From: Oceanobacillus kimchii X50
GTDB taxonomy: Bacteria; Bacillota; Bacilli; Bacillales; Amphibacillaceae
DNA length: 64,000 nt
Reading direction: 5' to 3'
Assembly (NCBI RefSeq): GCF_000340475.1
Contig: NZ_CM001792.1
Location: forward strand, 3,523,253-3,587,252
Positions 33,834 through 43,563 of this stretch are shown in pieces. A program made the position numbers and the translations under genes. A model generated the notes under the pieces. That model was not told the origin of the DNA, did no database searches, and saw nothing but the letters and a program-made list of their open reading frames with translations. Positions within the stretch are counted from its first letter, which is position 1. Each line of letters starts with the position of its first letter.

Positions 33834-34163
33834 TCACTCCTTTTTCTTTGACTTTTGTAACTCCAATTCGAGTCTTTTCTCGCTCGCTCTCCATACAGTT
33901 CCATATGTATTCATCCACTTAAGTGAGCGTTTAAACTTCGGTCCATTTAAACGACATTGTTTCACCCTCCCTATTCTTAGAACTTCTATTAATCCAGCAT
34001 GCTCTAGTACTTTTATATGTTTGGATACACCTACTAAAGATATGCTGAATGAATTGGCTATTTGCGAGACTGTCATCTCCTTTTCTGAAAGCATTTCTAT
34101 AATGCTTCTGCGTTTTGAGTCTGATAATGCATAAAACACTCGGTCTAATTCTTTACCTTCCAT
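33834..34163 (-). CDS. ArsR family winged-helix regulator
   Basis: About 109 residues with the ArsR/SmtB winged helix ALSDSKRRSIIEMLSEKEMTVSQIA..ISLVGVSKHIKVLEHAGLIEV. The C-terminus, KWMNTYGTVWRASEKRLELEL, matches the subgroup usually paired with an AHSA1/SRPBCC protein, but here the partner is a MerR gene. It lacks the ELCVCD metal site. The start is uncertain: ATG 34163 has no clear ribosome binding site, and a TTG at 34202 is the alternative. Confidence 0.8.
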   Translation of the reverse strand: MEGKELDRVFYALSDSKRRSIIEMLSEKEMTVSQIANSFSISLVGVSKHIKVLEHAGLIEVLRIGRVKQCRLNGPKFKRSLKWMNTYGTVWRASEKRLELELQKSKKKE

Positions 34164-34434
34164 AAATCGAATATTACTAACAATTGTGTATATCCGCAAC
34201 AAATTTGACTGGAAATTATTAACAATAATTATTTTTTTACCATACGTTTACATAATCATCTATTTTTCTAGTTTTTGTGTTTTATTATTATGTTTATTAA
34301 TTCTTTTAAACTAGAAAAATTCCTTTTTCTGTAAATATATTAATGACATATTATTAATTTCAAAAAAATACATTTATTTACATTATTTTTATGGTAATCT
34401 TTGTTATTACAAAATACTTTTAAGGAGTGGTGTT

Positions 34435-35304
34435 ATGAGGAATCGTTCTATTATCTTTGTTGTTGGGTTAGCCGTCACTCTATTTTCTTTTCTGTTACCA
34501 TCTTTGCAGTTATCAAGTGCACAAGCTAGTAGTTTAGAAACCTTTGAAGTAAATAATACGGTAATTAATGTTCGCTCTATACCTTCTATTGACGGTGAAA
34601 TTGTAGGCCAGTTAGAAAAAGGAGACCAATTGGTAGCTTTTGATGAACAGTATGGTTGGGTACAAACTTATTATGCAGGTAAAGAAGTTTGGGTTGCTAA
34701 ATACCTGTTAATAGCGAAAAGTTCGAACTCCCCCTCATCACCAAATCCTACACTAAACCAATCTACTGATCTAGAAGGGTATAATATTATCATTGATCCA
34801 GGTCATGGAGGAAAAGACCCTGGTGCGATTGGTATCAATAATATACAAGAAAAAGAACTTGTTTTTTCCACTTCTTTAAAAGTGGTAGAGCAGCTCCAAA
34901 ATCACGGTGCTACAGTAATAACTACGAGAGCAAATGATAATTTCATATCATTAGAGGATCGCGTAAGAATAAGCAACAGCTATAATACTCATGTCTTTAT
35001 CAGTATTCATTATAATGCAGCAATAAATCATTCTGCTAACGGAATTACTACGTATATTCGAGACAATTTGGATAGAGATTTAGGGCAATCCATTCAAGAA
35101 GCAATGATTTCGAGTGTCACGCTTCATGACCGTGGAGTTAGACAGGCCGATTTTAAAGTTTTAAGAGATACAGAAGCTCCTTCTGCATTACTAGAGTTAG
35201 GTTTTATAACAAATTTCACTGATTTATCTATTGTCCAAACAGAAGCGTATCAAGAAAGTATTGCTGAGGGTATCACGAATGGAGTCCTTGATTATATAGA
35301 ATAG
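34435..35304 (+). CDS. secreted N-acetylmuramoyl-L-alanine amidase with SH3b domain
   Basis: A 289-residue cell wall hydrolase. A signal peptide (residues 1-32, cut near AQAS) is followed by an SH3b wall-binding domain at about 37-95 (NVRSIPSIDGEIVGQLEKGDQL). A Ser/Pro linker leads to an Amidase_3 zinc domain at about 118-288 with IDPGHGGKDPGA, the Glu of EKELVF, ISIHYNA and the catalytic Glu of LLELGFITN. It cleaves the bond between MurNAc and the stem peptide. ATG at 34435 follows AAGGAGTGG. It is a single gene with a downstream terminator. Confidence 0.93.
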   Translation: MRNRSIIFVVGLAVTLFSFLLPSLQLSSAQASSLETFEVNNTVINVRSIPSIDGEIVGQLEKGDQLVAFDEQYGWVQTYYAGKEVWVAKYLLIAKSSNSPSSPNPTLNQSTDLEGYNIIIDPGHGGKDPGAIGINNIQEKELVFSTSLKVVEQLQNHGATVITTRANDNFISLEDRVRISNSYNTHVFISIHYNAAINHSANGITTYIRDNLDRDLGQSIQEAMISSVTLHDRGVRQADFKVLRDTEAPSALLELGFITNFTDLSIVQTEAYQESIAEGITNGVLDYIE

Positions 35305-35384
35305 GTTATATTATTATATGATGAAAGTGCTGTAAAACTGAAGGTTAGTTCAACATCCTTAGGGTCGGGTTCATAGTTACTGTG

Positions 35385-35428
35385 AAAATAACCACAACAA
35401 TTGCTTGTTCGCAATGGGTGGTTATTTT
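35385..35428 (+). terminator. terminator after the amidase gene
   Basis: AAAATAACCAC (35385-35395) pairs with GTGGTTATTTT (35418-35428), with inner CAATTGC/GCAATG pairing and a T run (35425-35430). The rest of 35305-35585 shows no gene. Confidence 0.8.
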
Positions 35429-35585
35429 TTATAGTTAGCAGACAACCACAACAACGCGTAAAATCATCATCAGTACTAGCGACTCATATACTATCATAGA
35501 TAAACTCGAATCGTAAAAAGAGATAATAATTACACCGTTTAATGAACGAAGTCACAACATTAATCTAACTACTAGATAATTTTAT

Positions 35586-36331
35586 TCACTCATCCGCAGT
35601 CCCAAGTGTCATTCCACCATCAACAACAATCTCTGTACCCGTACAATAAGAGCTTTCATCAGACGCCAGAAATGCTATAACCTTAGCAATTTCGACTGGT
35701 TGTCCAATACGCTTGAGCGGTACTGAATCATAATAAGCGGGAACAGTTTCACTTTCGGTGACCATATCGGTTTTGACTCCACCTGGATGGACCATATTCA
35801 CTCGAATCCCTGCTGGACCTAATTCTATTGCTGCAGCTTTTGACATTGCCACCACAGAGGATTTTTTCGCAACATAAGCAGAGGATTTACTGATTGGAGC
35901 AAATGCAGAAATAGATACGTTGTTGATAATAGAGCCTTTTTGCTGTTTCTCCATTTGCGGAATAACGGCTTGCATACCCATAAAAACGCCGAGCTGATTG
36001 ACATTAATCAACTGTTGATAATCATCCAGTGTTGTTTCTTTAAATGGTTTACGTTTAAGAGCCCCAGCATTATTGACTAACACATCAAGCTTACCGAATT
36101 TATTTAATATCTTATCTACTGCAGATTTCCACTCTACCTCTTTTGAACATCTAACTGAATTGGAAAAGCATGTTCTTCTCCAATCTTACCAGCCACTTCT
36201 TGAGCATCCTCATAGTTTCGAGCAGCAACTCCTACTATTGCGCCCAAGGAAGCAAGGTGCTGAGCAATTGCCTCCCCCTGTCCTCGATTAGCCCCAGTTA
36301 CAAGAATGACATGGTTGTTTAAATTTGGCAT
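35586..36331 (-). pseudogene. frameshifted SDR family oxidoreductase
   Basis: Two frames together give one classical SDR of about 248 residues. The N-terminal piece from ATG 36331 (AAGGAG seven nt upstream) has VTGANRGQGEAIAQHL and stops right after QLDVQKR. The +1 frame continues with SKEVEWKSAVDKILNKFGKLDVLVNNAGA and the catalytic SISAFAPISKSSAYVAKK. A net loss of one base near 36141-36148 explains the break. The C-terminal piece is intact, with VVDGGMTLG. It is either a recent pseudogene or a base error in the assembly. It is divergent from the Old Yellow Enzyme gene. Confidence 0.8.
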
Positions 36332-36501
36332 ATGCACACTCCTTCTTTTATCCTTACAAACATTTCTAATTTAAACTTTAATACCATAAAACATTTTCAT
36401 TGTACTTTCTTTAGATTTAGCACCTATTCTTTATGTTCAAGCAAAATCCTATACAAATCCCCCTCCATTTACTACTATATCTTAACAAGGAGGAGTACAG
36501 C

Positions 36502-37623
36502 ATGAACACAAATAATCACGATATGTTTTCCCCATTAACATTTAAAAATGGAGTTGAATTAAAGAATCGTTTGGTAATGGCGCCGATGACACATTACTCA
36601 TCCAACCCAGATGGAACGGTAAGTGATGAAGAGATAAGTTATTATGCTCGCCGTTCTAAAGACGTAGGCATGGTCATTACTGCAACAACTTATGTAACAC
36701 CTAATGGAAAGGGATTTCCCAATCAATTTTCGGCAGTTGAAGATAACATGGTCCCGAGTTTAAGTAAACTGGCAAAAGGAATTCAAGACGAGGGCGCCAA
36801 GGCCATATTACAAATTTTCCATGGAGGAAAAATGTGTCCACCCTCTCTTGTTCCAGATGGAGACGTTGTAAGTGCTAGTGACATCCCAGCAAATAGCGAA
36901 GCTGTAAAACCGCGTCCCTTAAAAGAAGCAGAAATAGAAGAAATTATTGAAGCTTTCGGTGAAACGACACGTAGAGCCATTGAAGCAGGCTATGATGGCG
37001 TTGAAATTCACGGAGCTAATGGCTACTTAATTCAGCAATTCTTTTCTCCGTATTCTAACCGACGTGAAGACCGGTTTGGAGGAAGTTTGGAAAAGCGGAT
37101 GACTTTCCCACTCGCTGTTATTGATAAAGTACAAAGCGTTGTGGCAGAACATGCAGATGAATCATTTATTGTAGGTTACCGTTTTTCACCGGAAGAGCCA
37201 GAAACACCAGGAATTACGATGGGTGAAACACTAAAATTCGTCGATGTTTTAGCAGAGAAAAAATTAGATTATCTACATGTTTCCTTAATGAGCTTTTTCT
37301 CCAATGCCAGAAGAGGTGTAGAAGATTTAAATAAAATGCGAATTAGCTATCTTCTAGAAACGATCGATAATCGTGTACCATTAATTGGTGTTGGTTCTAT
37401 CTATACAGCAGAAGATGCCAAGAAAGCATTTGAGACTGGTATCCCGCTTCTCGCATTAGGAAGAGAGCTTATCATCGATCCTGATTGGGTAGAAAAAGTC
37501 GCTGAAGGAAGAGATGATGAAATTATTACCGAAATTAATAAAGAGAAACAGGAAGAATTAGTAGTTCCAGATCCACTTTGGAAAGTTATTATCCATACAC
37601 CAGGATGGTTTCCTGGAGTATAG
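36502..37623 (+). CDS. Old Yellow Enzyme family NADH:flavin oxidoreductase
   Basis: A 373-residue FMN TIM-barrel enzyme. N-terminal LTFKNGVELKNRLVMAPMTHYSSNPDGTVSDEEISYYARR, active-site VEIHGANGYLIQQFFSPYSNRREDRFGGSLEKR and C-terminal GVGSIYTAEDAKKAFETGIPLLALGRELI are the bacterial OYE pattern. It reduces activated C=C bonds with NAD(P)H. ATG at 36502 is chosen because AAGGAGGAG lies upstream; the extra N-terminal residues of the longer frame are not OYE-like. A GC-poor hairpin with a T6 tail at about 37628-37672 follows. Confidence 0.9.
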   Translation: MNTNNHDMFSPLTFKNGVELKNRLVMAPMTHYSSNPDGTVSDEEISYYARRSKDVGMVITATTYVTPNGKGFPNQFSAVEDNMVPSLSKLAKGIQDEGAKAILQIFHGGKMCPPSLVPDGDVVSASDIPANSEAVKPRPLKEAEIEEIIEAFGETTRRAIEAGYDGVEIHGANGYLIQQFFSPYSNRREDRFGGSLEKRMTFPLAVIDKVQSVVAEHADESFIVGYRFSPEEPETPGITMGETLKFVDVLAEKKLDYLHVSLMSFFSNARRGVEDLNKMRISYLLETIDNRVPLIGVGSIYTAEDAKKAFETGIPLLALGRELIIDPDWVEKVAEGRDDEIITEINKEKQEELVVPDPLWKVIIHTPGWFPGV

Positions 37624-37726
37624 AAGAGCGAAGTCCGTTCTCTACATTGTTGTAGGGAATGGCTTTTTTAATTTGGTCCAATAGTACAAGAAAAAGACAC
37701 ATCTCTACCAAGATGTGCCTTCCTCT

Positions 37727-39001
37727 CTAATTCCGATCAAATGTGACTCTCTCTGTAGCATTTCCCAGAGTAATTGCTGTTTCGCTTGGCTTCGTCTGGG
37801 AAATTAATTTTCCATTTCTGAAGGAATATCTTACTGTCGCCTGCTTGCGTATGACTTCATACTCATTCTCGGCTGTCATGACGATAAAGTTCGCTGGCTT
37901 GCCTTCTTCAATTCCGTATTTGTCTTCAATGTGTAATGTCTTCGCACTATTTTTGGTAATCATATCAATAGAGTTGACAATTTGTTCATACCCCATTAAT
38001 TGCGATGCGTGAATCCCCATTTGCAAGACCTGAAGCATGTTCCCTGTCCCTAACGGATACCATGGATCAAAGATATCATCATGGCCAAAGCAAATGTTTA
38101 AGCCAGCTTCCTGTAATTCTTTTACGCGCGTTAGACCTCGGCGCTTTGGATAAGAATCAAATCTTCCCTGCAAATGAATGTTTACAAGTGGATTGGACAC
38201 AAAGTTAATATTTGAGAGCTTCAACAAACGGAATAACTTTGCTGTATAGGCATCATTGTAAGAGCCCATTGCTGTCGTATGACTTGCTGTCGTCCGTGCA
38301 CCCATGCCACGTTCATATGCCTCTTTGGCTACCACTTCTACAAACCGAGACTGCTCGTCATCAATTTCATCACAGTGAATATCGACTAAACGATCATATT
38401 TCTCTGCCAAGTCAAACGCCGTCTTCATCGACTCAACGCCATATTCTCTCGTGAATTCAAAATGAGGAATACCCCCGACCACATCTGCTCCCATTTTCAA
38501 TGCTTCTTCTAGCAATTCCGCTCCATTAGGATAAGAAGGAATTCCTTCTTGCGGAAAGGCAACAAGCTGAATATCAATAAAATCTGCCATCTCTTTTTTC
38601 ACTTCCAGCATGGCTTTATGCGCGGTTAGGCTAGGGTCCGTCACATCAACATGCGTCCGCACATGTTGAATTCCTTGGGCAATTTGCCATTTTAAAGCTG
38701 TTTTCGCCCTTGTTTTTACATCCTCTTGTGTTAGCGACTCTTTGCGCTGTGACCAACGCTGAATCCCCTCAAACAACGTACCGCTCTGATTCCATTCCGG
38801 CTCCCCAGCAGTTAAAGTTGTATCTAAATGTATATGCGGTTCAACAAAAGGAGGTAAAACGAGCGCCCCTTTTGCATCAATTACTTCTTTTGTTTCCGGC
38901 ACTTCCTCTTGTTTTTGGGTAATCGCAGCAAACTTGCCATCTTGAATGGTTATATGCCATTGTCCTTCTTTTCCACGTAATGTTGCATTTTTTATAAGCA
39001 T
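37727..39001 (-). CDS. codA: cytosine deaminase
   Basis: A 424-residue amidohydrolase of the CodA type. Metal ligands are His56 and His58 in [11 protein letters not shown], then [12 protein letters not shown] (His and catalytic Glu), [15 protein letters not shown] and the Asp in [22 protein letters not shown]. It deaminates cytosine to uracil for pyrimidine salvage. The start ATG at 39001 overlaps the codB stop by 10 nt, so it is translated with the permease. Confidence 0.92.
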   Translation of the reverse strand: MLIKNATLRGKEGQWHITIQDGKFAAITQKQEEVPETKEVIDAKGALVLPPFVEPHIHLDTTLTAGEPEWNQSGTLFEGIQRWSQRKESLTQEDVKTRAKTALKWQIAQGIQHVRTHVDVTDPSLTAHKAMLEVKKEMADFIDIQLVAFPQEGIPSYPNGAELLEEALKMGADVVGGIPHFEFTREYGVESMKTAFDLAEKYDRLVDIHCDEIDDEQSRFVEVVAKEAYERGMGARTTASHTTAMGSYNDAYTAKLFRLLKLSNINFVSNPLVNIHLQGRFDSYPKRRGLTRVKELQEAGLNICFGHDDIFDPWYPLGTGNMLQVLQMGIHASQLMGYEQIVNSIDMITKNSAKTLHIEDKYGIEEGKPANFIVMTAENEYEVIRKQATVRYSFRNGKLISQTKPSETAITLGNATERVTFDRN

Positions 39002-40251
39002 TTCAGATCTCCCTTATCTTCTTCATTTTTATTAGTAGATATCAGATACATAAATCCGATATACACGACAGCTGTTCCAATCAACGCATTAAGTGGCGTA
39101 ATCCCTGGGGCTATCTGAGCAATCACCACTCCAATCGCCCATGCAGCAATTGAAATCCAATTTACTTTTTTAAATACCATTTTTTCAAACGTACCATACT
39201 TTCTGCGTCTGACAAAGAAATAATCAGCGATAATAATTGCCCCGATGGATGGAACTGCAGCACCTAGGACGTTTAAAAATCCGACAAAGTTGTTGTACAT
39301 CCACATCGCAAGCAATGTACCGACAAGACCATTTATCACTACAAACGTTTTGCGAGAAAATCTTGTAATATTGGCAAACCCTAACCCTGAAGCATAAAGC
39401 GCATTATCATTGGTCGTCCAAATGTTCAATCCCAACACGATGATCGCAGGGATCATTAATCCTTGTAAAAACATCACTTCTGAAATATCCGGTAATCCAT
39501 AAGACATCGCGCCAACTGCACCAAACAAGAACATCAGGGAGTTCCCTAAGAAGAATGCAATTACTGTCGCCACAACAGCAGAGCGTGATGACTTCGCAAA
39601 CCGTGCAAAATCAGGTGTTAGTGTCCCTCCACTAATAAAGGATCCGACACAAATCGTTAAAGCTGCTGCTACTGTCAATGTCTCCGTTGTTTCATAGTTC
39701 CATAATGCCTCCATACCACCTAGTGCTTGTGTGGCTTCAAATGCAGAATAACTTCCTAGAATGGCAATAGCTGGGACGGCAATAAACCCTAAAACAACTA
39801 ATGCTTTCATTCCGTATATTGCCGATATGGTTATAGCAATCCCAAAGATAAAAATTAAGGCATAGACATTCCACCCCATCGCATTTGCAACAGGAACCGC
39901 AAACATTGCAACCCCTACACCAAACCAACCAACCTGGGTAAAACCTAATAGAAAGGATGGTAGGTACGACCCTTTATCGCCAAACGCATACTTGGCCAAC
40001 AAATGTGTGGACAAACCTGTCTTTGCTGCGATATAAGCAAGCGCTCCTGTATACATACCAAGCGCTATATTTCCTGCTAACACGATAATAATAAACTGTG
40101 AAAATGATAAACCAACACCTAACTCCCCTCCAGCTAGCATACTCGCAGAGAAAAAGGTGAATCCAAGCATGACGGATAATGTCTTCCAAAAATTATTTCG
40201 CTCTGTTTTTGGTACTGCCTGTGATGAATACTCTAAATCTATTTTTTCCAT
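38992..40251 (-). CDS. codB: cytosine permease
   Basis: A 419-residue NCS1-family permease with about 12 membrane helices and the CodB landmarks [43 protein letters not shown] and [16 protein letters not shown]. It imports cytosine. ATG at 40251 is chosen because GGGGGA lies six nt upstream; the longer frame runs through the leader terminator. It is the first gene of codB-codA, behind a PyrR-type attenuator and a strong promoter, so expression should fall when UMP is plentiful. Confidence 0.92.
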   Translation of the reverse strand: MEKIDLEYSSQAVPKTERNNFWKTLSVMLGFTFFSASMLAGGELGVGLSFSQFIIIVLAGNIALGMYTGALAYIAAKTGLSTHLLAKYAFGDKGSYLPSFLLGFTQVGWFGVGVAMFAVPVANAMGWNVYALIFIFGIAITISAIYGMKALVVLGFIAVPAIAILGSYSAFEATQALGGMEALWNYETTETLTVAAALTICVGSFISGGTLTPDFARFAKSSRSAVVATVIAFFLGNSLMFLFGAVGAMSYGLPDISEVMFLQGLMIPAIIVLGLNIWTTNDNALYASGLGFANITRFSRKTFVVINGLVGTLLAMWMYNNFVGFLNVLGAAVPSIGAIIIADYFFVRRRKYGTFEKMVFKKVNWISIAAWAIGVVIAQIAPGITPLNALIGTAVVYIGFMYLISTNKNEEDKGDLKCL

Positions 40252-40300
40252 CTTAATTCCCCCAACTATGATTTCCTGGTACCCAAAACCACAGCACATA

Positions 40301-40346
40301 AAAAAGAGGCTAATCATCAGTTCAACCTGACAATTAGCCTCTTTTT
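40301..40346 (-). terminator. leader terminator of codBA
   Basis: AAAAAGAGGCTAAT (40301-40314) pairs perfectly with 40333-40346, with a T6 tail on the minus strand 50 nt before the codB start. It lies downstream of the PyrR-binding loop, as in pyr attenuators. Confidence 0.85.
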
Positions 40347-40425
40347 CGTTACAATACACTACACCATCATAGGATAAAACACACCTACTCCGCTGTATAT
40401 TGTAAAAAAATCCGCTGTCCTTGTC

Positions 40426-40439
40426 AGCCTCTCTGGACT
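40426..40439 (-). promoter_or_regulatory. PyrR-binding loop (pyrimidine attenuator)
   Basis: On the minus strand the leader RNA carries AGUCCAGAGAGGCU, an exact match to the PyrR consensus ARUCCNGNGAGGYU. It is flanked by pairing arms (UUUAAUUC... and GACAAGGA). With UMP/UTP bound, PyrR would stabilise this anti-antiterminator and favour the downstream terminator. Confidence 0.85.
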
Positions 40440-40470
40440 GAATTAAAGGTACCTTATGCAATTAGAATAG

Positions 40471-40499
40471 ATTATGACAGGAAAATTGAGTTGTGTCAA
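40471..40499 (-). promoter_or_regulatory. codBA promoter
   Basis: TTGACA (40494-40499) and CATAAT (40471-40476) on the minus strand with a 17-bp spacer. Transcription would begin about 25 nt before the PyrR loop. Confidence 0.8.
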
Positions 40500-40665
40500 T
40501 GGGTGAAGCATTATGGGAATATGTTCCAATTAGCAGAATTTGAGCAAGAGACAGTTTTATGTTTTTCTAGTTTTGTCTTGCCAAACACCACTACTATGTT
40601 ATACTATATACCAGTAGTAAGTAACACTTATTACAAGTCATACAAATTAGAGAGGAGTGGCTATA

Positions 40666-40992
40666 TTGGAAAATCTAACAGCAATGCTAAAAGGCGTGCT
40701 TGAAGGCTGCGTTCTTGAAATTATCAGCCACAAACAAACCTATGGTTACGAAATTACCCGGCAATTGAATGCACTTGGCTTTACAGATGTTGTAGACGGA
40801 ACGGTGTACACGATTCTGGTTCGGCTTGAGAAAAATAAACTTGTCGACATCGAAAAAAAACCTTCCGACATGGGACCACCGCGAAAATTTTTTATGCTTA
40901 ACGACGAGGGTCGCGAGGAACTACGGAAGTTCTGGGATAAATGGGAGTTTGTATCAACAAAAATGAATGCATTAAAGGAGGGAAAACAATGA
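40666..40992 (+). CDS. PadR family transcriptional regulator
   Basis: A 108-residue PadR-type winged helix (LKGVLEGCVLEIISHKQTYGYEITRQLNALGF, then DGTVYTILVRLEKNKLV and the PPRKFFMLNDEGREEL wing). TTG at 40666 is preferred, with GAGGAG nine nt upstream; GTG 40657 overlaps that site. A promoter, TTGCCA (40578-40583)/TATACT (40600-40605), lies upstream, with TAGTAAGTAA-like repeats that could be its operator. Its stop overlaps the next start (ATGA). It probably represses its own operon. Confidence 0.88.
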   Translation: MENLTAMLKGVLEGCVLEIISHKQTYGYEITRQLNALGFTDVVDGTVYTILVRLEKNKLVDIEKKPSDMGPPRKFFMLNDEGREELRKFWDKWEFVSTKMNALKEGKQ

Positions 40993-41336
40993 ACTTTTGG
41001 GAAAAAATTACGGGTAGCGACATGACGAAAGAAATGAAAAACTTTGAATCACGAGCTAAAAATCTGCCATCTGATTATCAAGCTGCATGGGAAGAAATTA
41101 AAACCAATCTTTGGCCGCACACAGATTTCACCGGGCGTAACCTCATGCCAATACTTGACGGTGTGCTCGGCCTGCTCGAAGAAACAGCTTCGGAAGGGCA
41201 GAGTGTACAGGAGGCTCTGGGTGAGGATATCAATGCCTTCTGTTCAGCGCTAATCGGTGAAGAAGGGGCAAAGTCTTATCGCGACAAGTGGCGCAATCAA
41301 CTCAACAATAATATCGCCAAAAAATTAGGCAAATAG
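40989..41336 (+). CDS. DUF1048 family protein (first copy)
   Basis: A 115-residue soluble helical protein of the DUF1048 family, which is typically encoded after PadR regulators. It shows DMTKEMKNFESRAKNLPSDYQAAWEEIK and the family tail GEDINAFCSALIGEE. ATG at 40989 follows AAAGGAGGG and overlaps the padR stop, so production is coupled. Function is unknown; some relatives are thought to act with the PadR protein. Confidence 0.8.
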   Translation: MNFWEKITGSDMTKEMKNFESRAKNLPSDYQAAWEEIKTNLWPHTDFTGRNLMPILDGVLGLLEETASEGQSVQEALGEDINAFCSALIGEEGAKSYRDKWRNQLNNNIAKKLGK

Positions 41337-41344
41337 GAGGGTGA

Positions 41345-41686
41345 ATGAAGATGAGAATACAAGATATCATCGAAGGCAAAAAAGAGTGGCGAGCACACAT
41401 GGCGCGTGTAAAAGCACTCCCGAAAGATTATCAAATTGTCTATAAAGAGATTCAAAAGTATCTCTATAAAGTCGGCCCTGTTGAGCTAACCAATGGAATT
41501 GGTTTACTCTCGGGAATTATCGATCTTTTTGAAGAAGGCGCTAGCTTAGGAAAAAATGTGCTTGAAGTAACAGGAGAGGATGTAGCAGCTTTCTGCGACG
41601 ATCTAATCAAAGATTCAAAAACTTACGCTGATATCTATCAGGAATCTGTTAACCAAAAAGTTAACGAAGCCATGAAAGAAGATTAG
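41345..41686 (+). CDS. DUF1048 family protein (second copy)
   Basis: A 113-residue paralogue of the preceding gene, with the same layout: MARVKALPKDYQIVYKEIQKYLY and VTGEDVAAFCDDLIKDSKTY. It lies nine nt downstream. Two ATG codons (41345 and 41351) are possible behind AGGAGGG. A terminator hairpin (AAAAGC-CATTACT...AGTAATG-GCTTTT, about 41713-41747) ends the operon. Confidence 0.8.
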   Translation: MKMRIQDIIEGKKEWRAHMARVKALPKDYQIVYKEIQKYLYKVGPVELTNGIGLLSGIIDLFEEGASLGKNVLEVTGEDVAAFCDDLIKDSKTYADIYQESVNQKVNEAMKED

Positions 41687-41830
41687 TATATAAATCATCC
41701 TAATATTCCACAAAAAAGCACATTACTGGAGTTAAGTAATGCGCTTTTATGCATGAAGCGGACGTACTGTGCAAATTAGGCGCAACCCCAAATTTTGGTG
41801 TGCGCCTCTCCTATTTTTCTAAAATTATTA

Positions 41831-42535
41831 CTATGCAGTCGCTGTCAAAAGAATTGCCAATCCGTTAAATAATGCATGAATTATCATTGCAGGATAAATA
41901 GACTGTGTTTTTTCATATGTCCAGGCAAAAATCAGACCAGACAAAAAAGTGTATGGCAAGGAATTAAATGTTGGAATATGAACGAGCATGAAAATGAATG
42001 AGCTAATCAACATCCCCGCTAACAGTCCATACTTCGTTCTAATCCAGCGATATAGAAAACCACGATAAAAAATTTCCTCATAAATGGGCGAAATAATTGC
42101 AGCTGACACAAAAGCAATCACGATATTCATCGTTGTTAATCGAGTTTGTAAACTATCTGTCTTGCTATTGTCCGTTCCGGTATCGAATACCCATTCCATA
42201 ATATAAGATAGCAAAATGCTACCGATAATTAGAACAATTGTCCATCCGATTATCGGACCCCAATAAGATTTTGAAAATCGCTGGAAACCTACTTCCTTCC
42301 AAGAAAGGTTTTTTGGCCTAATCGCAATAAAATAAACACCAAGGGTAAAGATAATCGACATGATCAATCCGATTAACGTTCCCGAATATAACTCATTTTG
42401 AAAAATTTCGGTTAAATATTGCATTAACAGATATTCAATAAAAAATGGGATGAGTACCAAAACCAGCGTCAATAGCAATATTAATTCCTTCCACGACCAT
42501 GCACTTTGATTAAAATAAGATTTTTCAATTTTCAT
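41831..42535 (-). CDS. CPBP family intramembrane metalloprotease
   Basis: A 234-residue, eight-helix membrane protein of the CAAX-protease/bacteriocin-processing (Abi) family. The motifs are Glu153-Glu154...Arg158 in YEEIFYRGF, His186 in FMLVHIP and His220 in MIIHALFN. Relatives include bacteriocin self-immunity proteins and prenyl-protein proteases, but the substrate here is unknown. It is divergent from a MerR gene, which may regulate it. Confidence 0.87.
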   Translation of the reverse strand: MKIEKSYFNQSAWSWKELILLLTLVLVLIPFFIEYLLMQYLTEIFQNELYSGTLIGLIMSIIFTLGVYFIAIRPKNLSWKEVGFQRFSKSYWGPIIGWTIVLIIGSILLSYIMEWVFDTGTDNSKTDSLQTRLTTMNIVIAFVSAAIISPIYEEIFYRGFLYRWIRTKYGLLAGMLISSFIFMLVHIPTFNSLPYTFLSGLIFAWTYEKTQSIYPAMIIHALFNGLAILLTATA

Positions 42536-42581
42536 GAATTACCACTTCCTTTTTTATGCTATATTAAGTGTAATTGGTGAC

Positions 42582-42598
42582 GTTGCGTAACCTGCAAC
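42582..42598. promoter_or_regulatory. candidate MerR operator
   Basis: GTTGC (42582-42586) and GCAAC (42594-42598), an interrupted dyad between the CPBP and MerR genes, similar in shape to drug-sensing MerR sites. Confidence 0.4.
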
Positions 42599-42620
42599 AG
42601 TTATTTTTGGAGGGATTAAG

Positions 42621-43376
42621 GTGAATTTTTATTCAACAGGAGAAGTTGCGAAAATGTTGGGTGTTTCGGTCCGGTCATTACGGTATTACGACCAAATCGG
42701 ATTAATGAGTCCAAATAAGAAGGATGATTATGGTAAACGATTTTATAGTGATGAGGATTTATTAGTACTAAAGAAGATAACGATACTTAAAATGTCGAAC
42801 TTGTCACTAGACAATATTAAGAAAATACTTTCCGATATTACGATAGAGCAGTTACTTTATGTCCATAAAGATTACTTACAGCAAAAAATTGAGGAACTTC
42901 ACGCATCCGTTAATCATACGAACTCACTTCTCAATAGTATTAAGTTGGAAGGGGATTTAAAGTGGGAGCAATTAATCCCTTTGATACAAGAAGCACAAAC
43001 AAAGAATCGTACCGATGACGACTGGAATCAATTTTTTGATGATCAAGAACAGAAAGCCCTTAAGGAAAAACTTCCAAAATTAGAACAAGATAGTCCACAA
43101 GTTAAACAATGGATTAATCTGATTAGAAGAATTGAACTTTGTTTGAAACGAGGAGATAACCCAGCTTCTGAAGAAAGTCAGATTATTGCGGAAGATACGT
43201 TGATATTATCGAATGAATTATTTGCCGACAATGAAGAGCTAGGTGAAAAATTTTTTGAAATACGTAAGTCACCTGAAAAGTCACAAGCCATGAACCTCTA
43301 TCCGGTAAAAGAAGAGGTATTGGATTTTTTGGAGAAGGCAATACAAGTCTTTGAAGAAAAAGTGTTGGTGGACTGA
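42621..43376 (+). CDS. MerR family transcriptional regulator (TipA/BmrR-like)
   Basis: A 251-residue regulator. The MerR domain at 1-70 has YSTGEVAKMLGVSVRSLRYYDQIGLMSP and a long dimerisation coiled coil at about 80-115. The C-terminal helical domain of about 130 residues resembles the antibiotic-binding TipAS-like part of multidrug MerR proteins. The start ATG follows GGAGGG. It lies next to a divergent CPBP protease gene. Confidence 0.83.
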   Translation: MNFYSTGEVAKMLGVSVRSLRYYDQIGLMSPNKKDDYGKRFYSDEDLLVLKKITILKMSNLSLDNIKKILSDITIEQLLYVHKDYLQQKIEELHASVNHTNSLLNSIKLEGDLKWEQLIPLIQEAQTKNRTDDDWNQFFDDQEQKALKEKLPKLEQDSPQVKQWINLIRRIELCLKRGDNPASEESQIIAEDTLILSNELFADNEELGEKFFEIRKSPEKSQAMNLYPVKEEVLDFLEKAIQVFEEKVLVD

Positions 43377-43563
43377 GTAGGCGTTGGATAAAAATCTTCT
43401 AGAGTTTAACTATCAGTTTCGTTTGTATTGTGATGGACTAAAAGGTTACCTGGAGCCATGTGAAATAAGGAGAAACCTGTTAATGCTTTTATTCAAAAGT
43501 ATTGCTTAATAAAGCGGTTTCAAAAATGTAGCTGAGAAAGCTATTTATAGGAGGCGTAAAAAT

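Noticed and set aside
35586..36083. SDR C-terminal piece as an independent gene
   Set aside because: Starts in the middle of the Rossmann fold, without a ribosome binding site; better explained by a frameshift from the N-terminal piece.
38992..40461. Longer 489-residue form of CodB
   Set aside because: The added N-terminus is encoded by the PyrR leader and terminator and contains no permease sequence.
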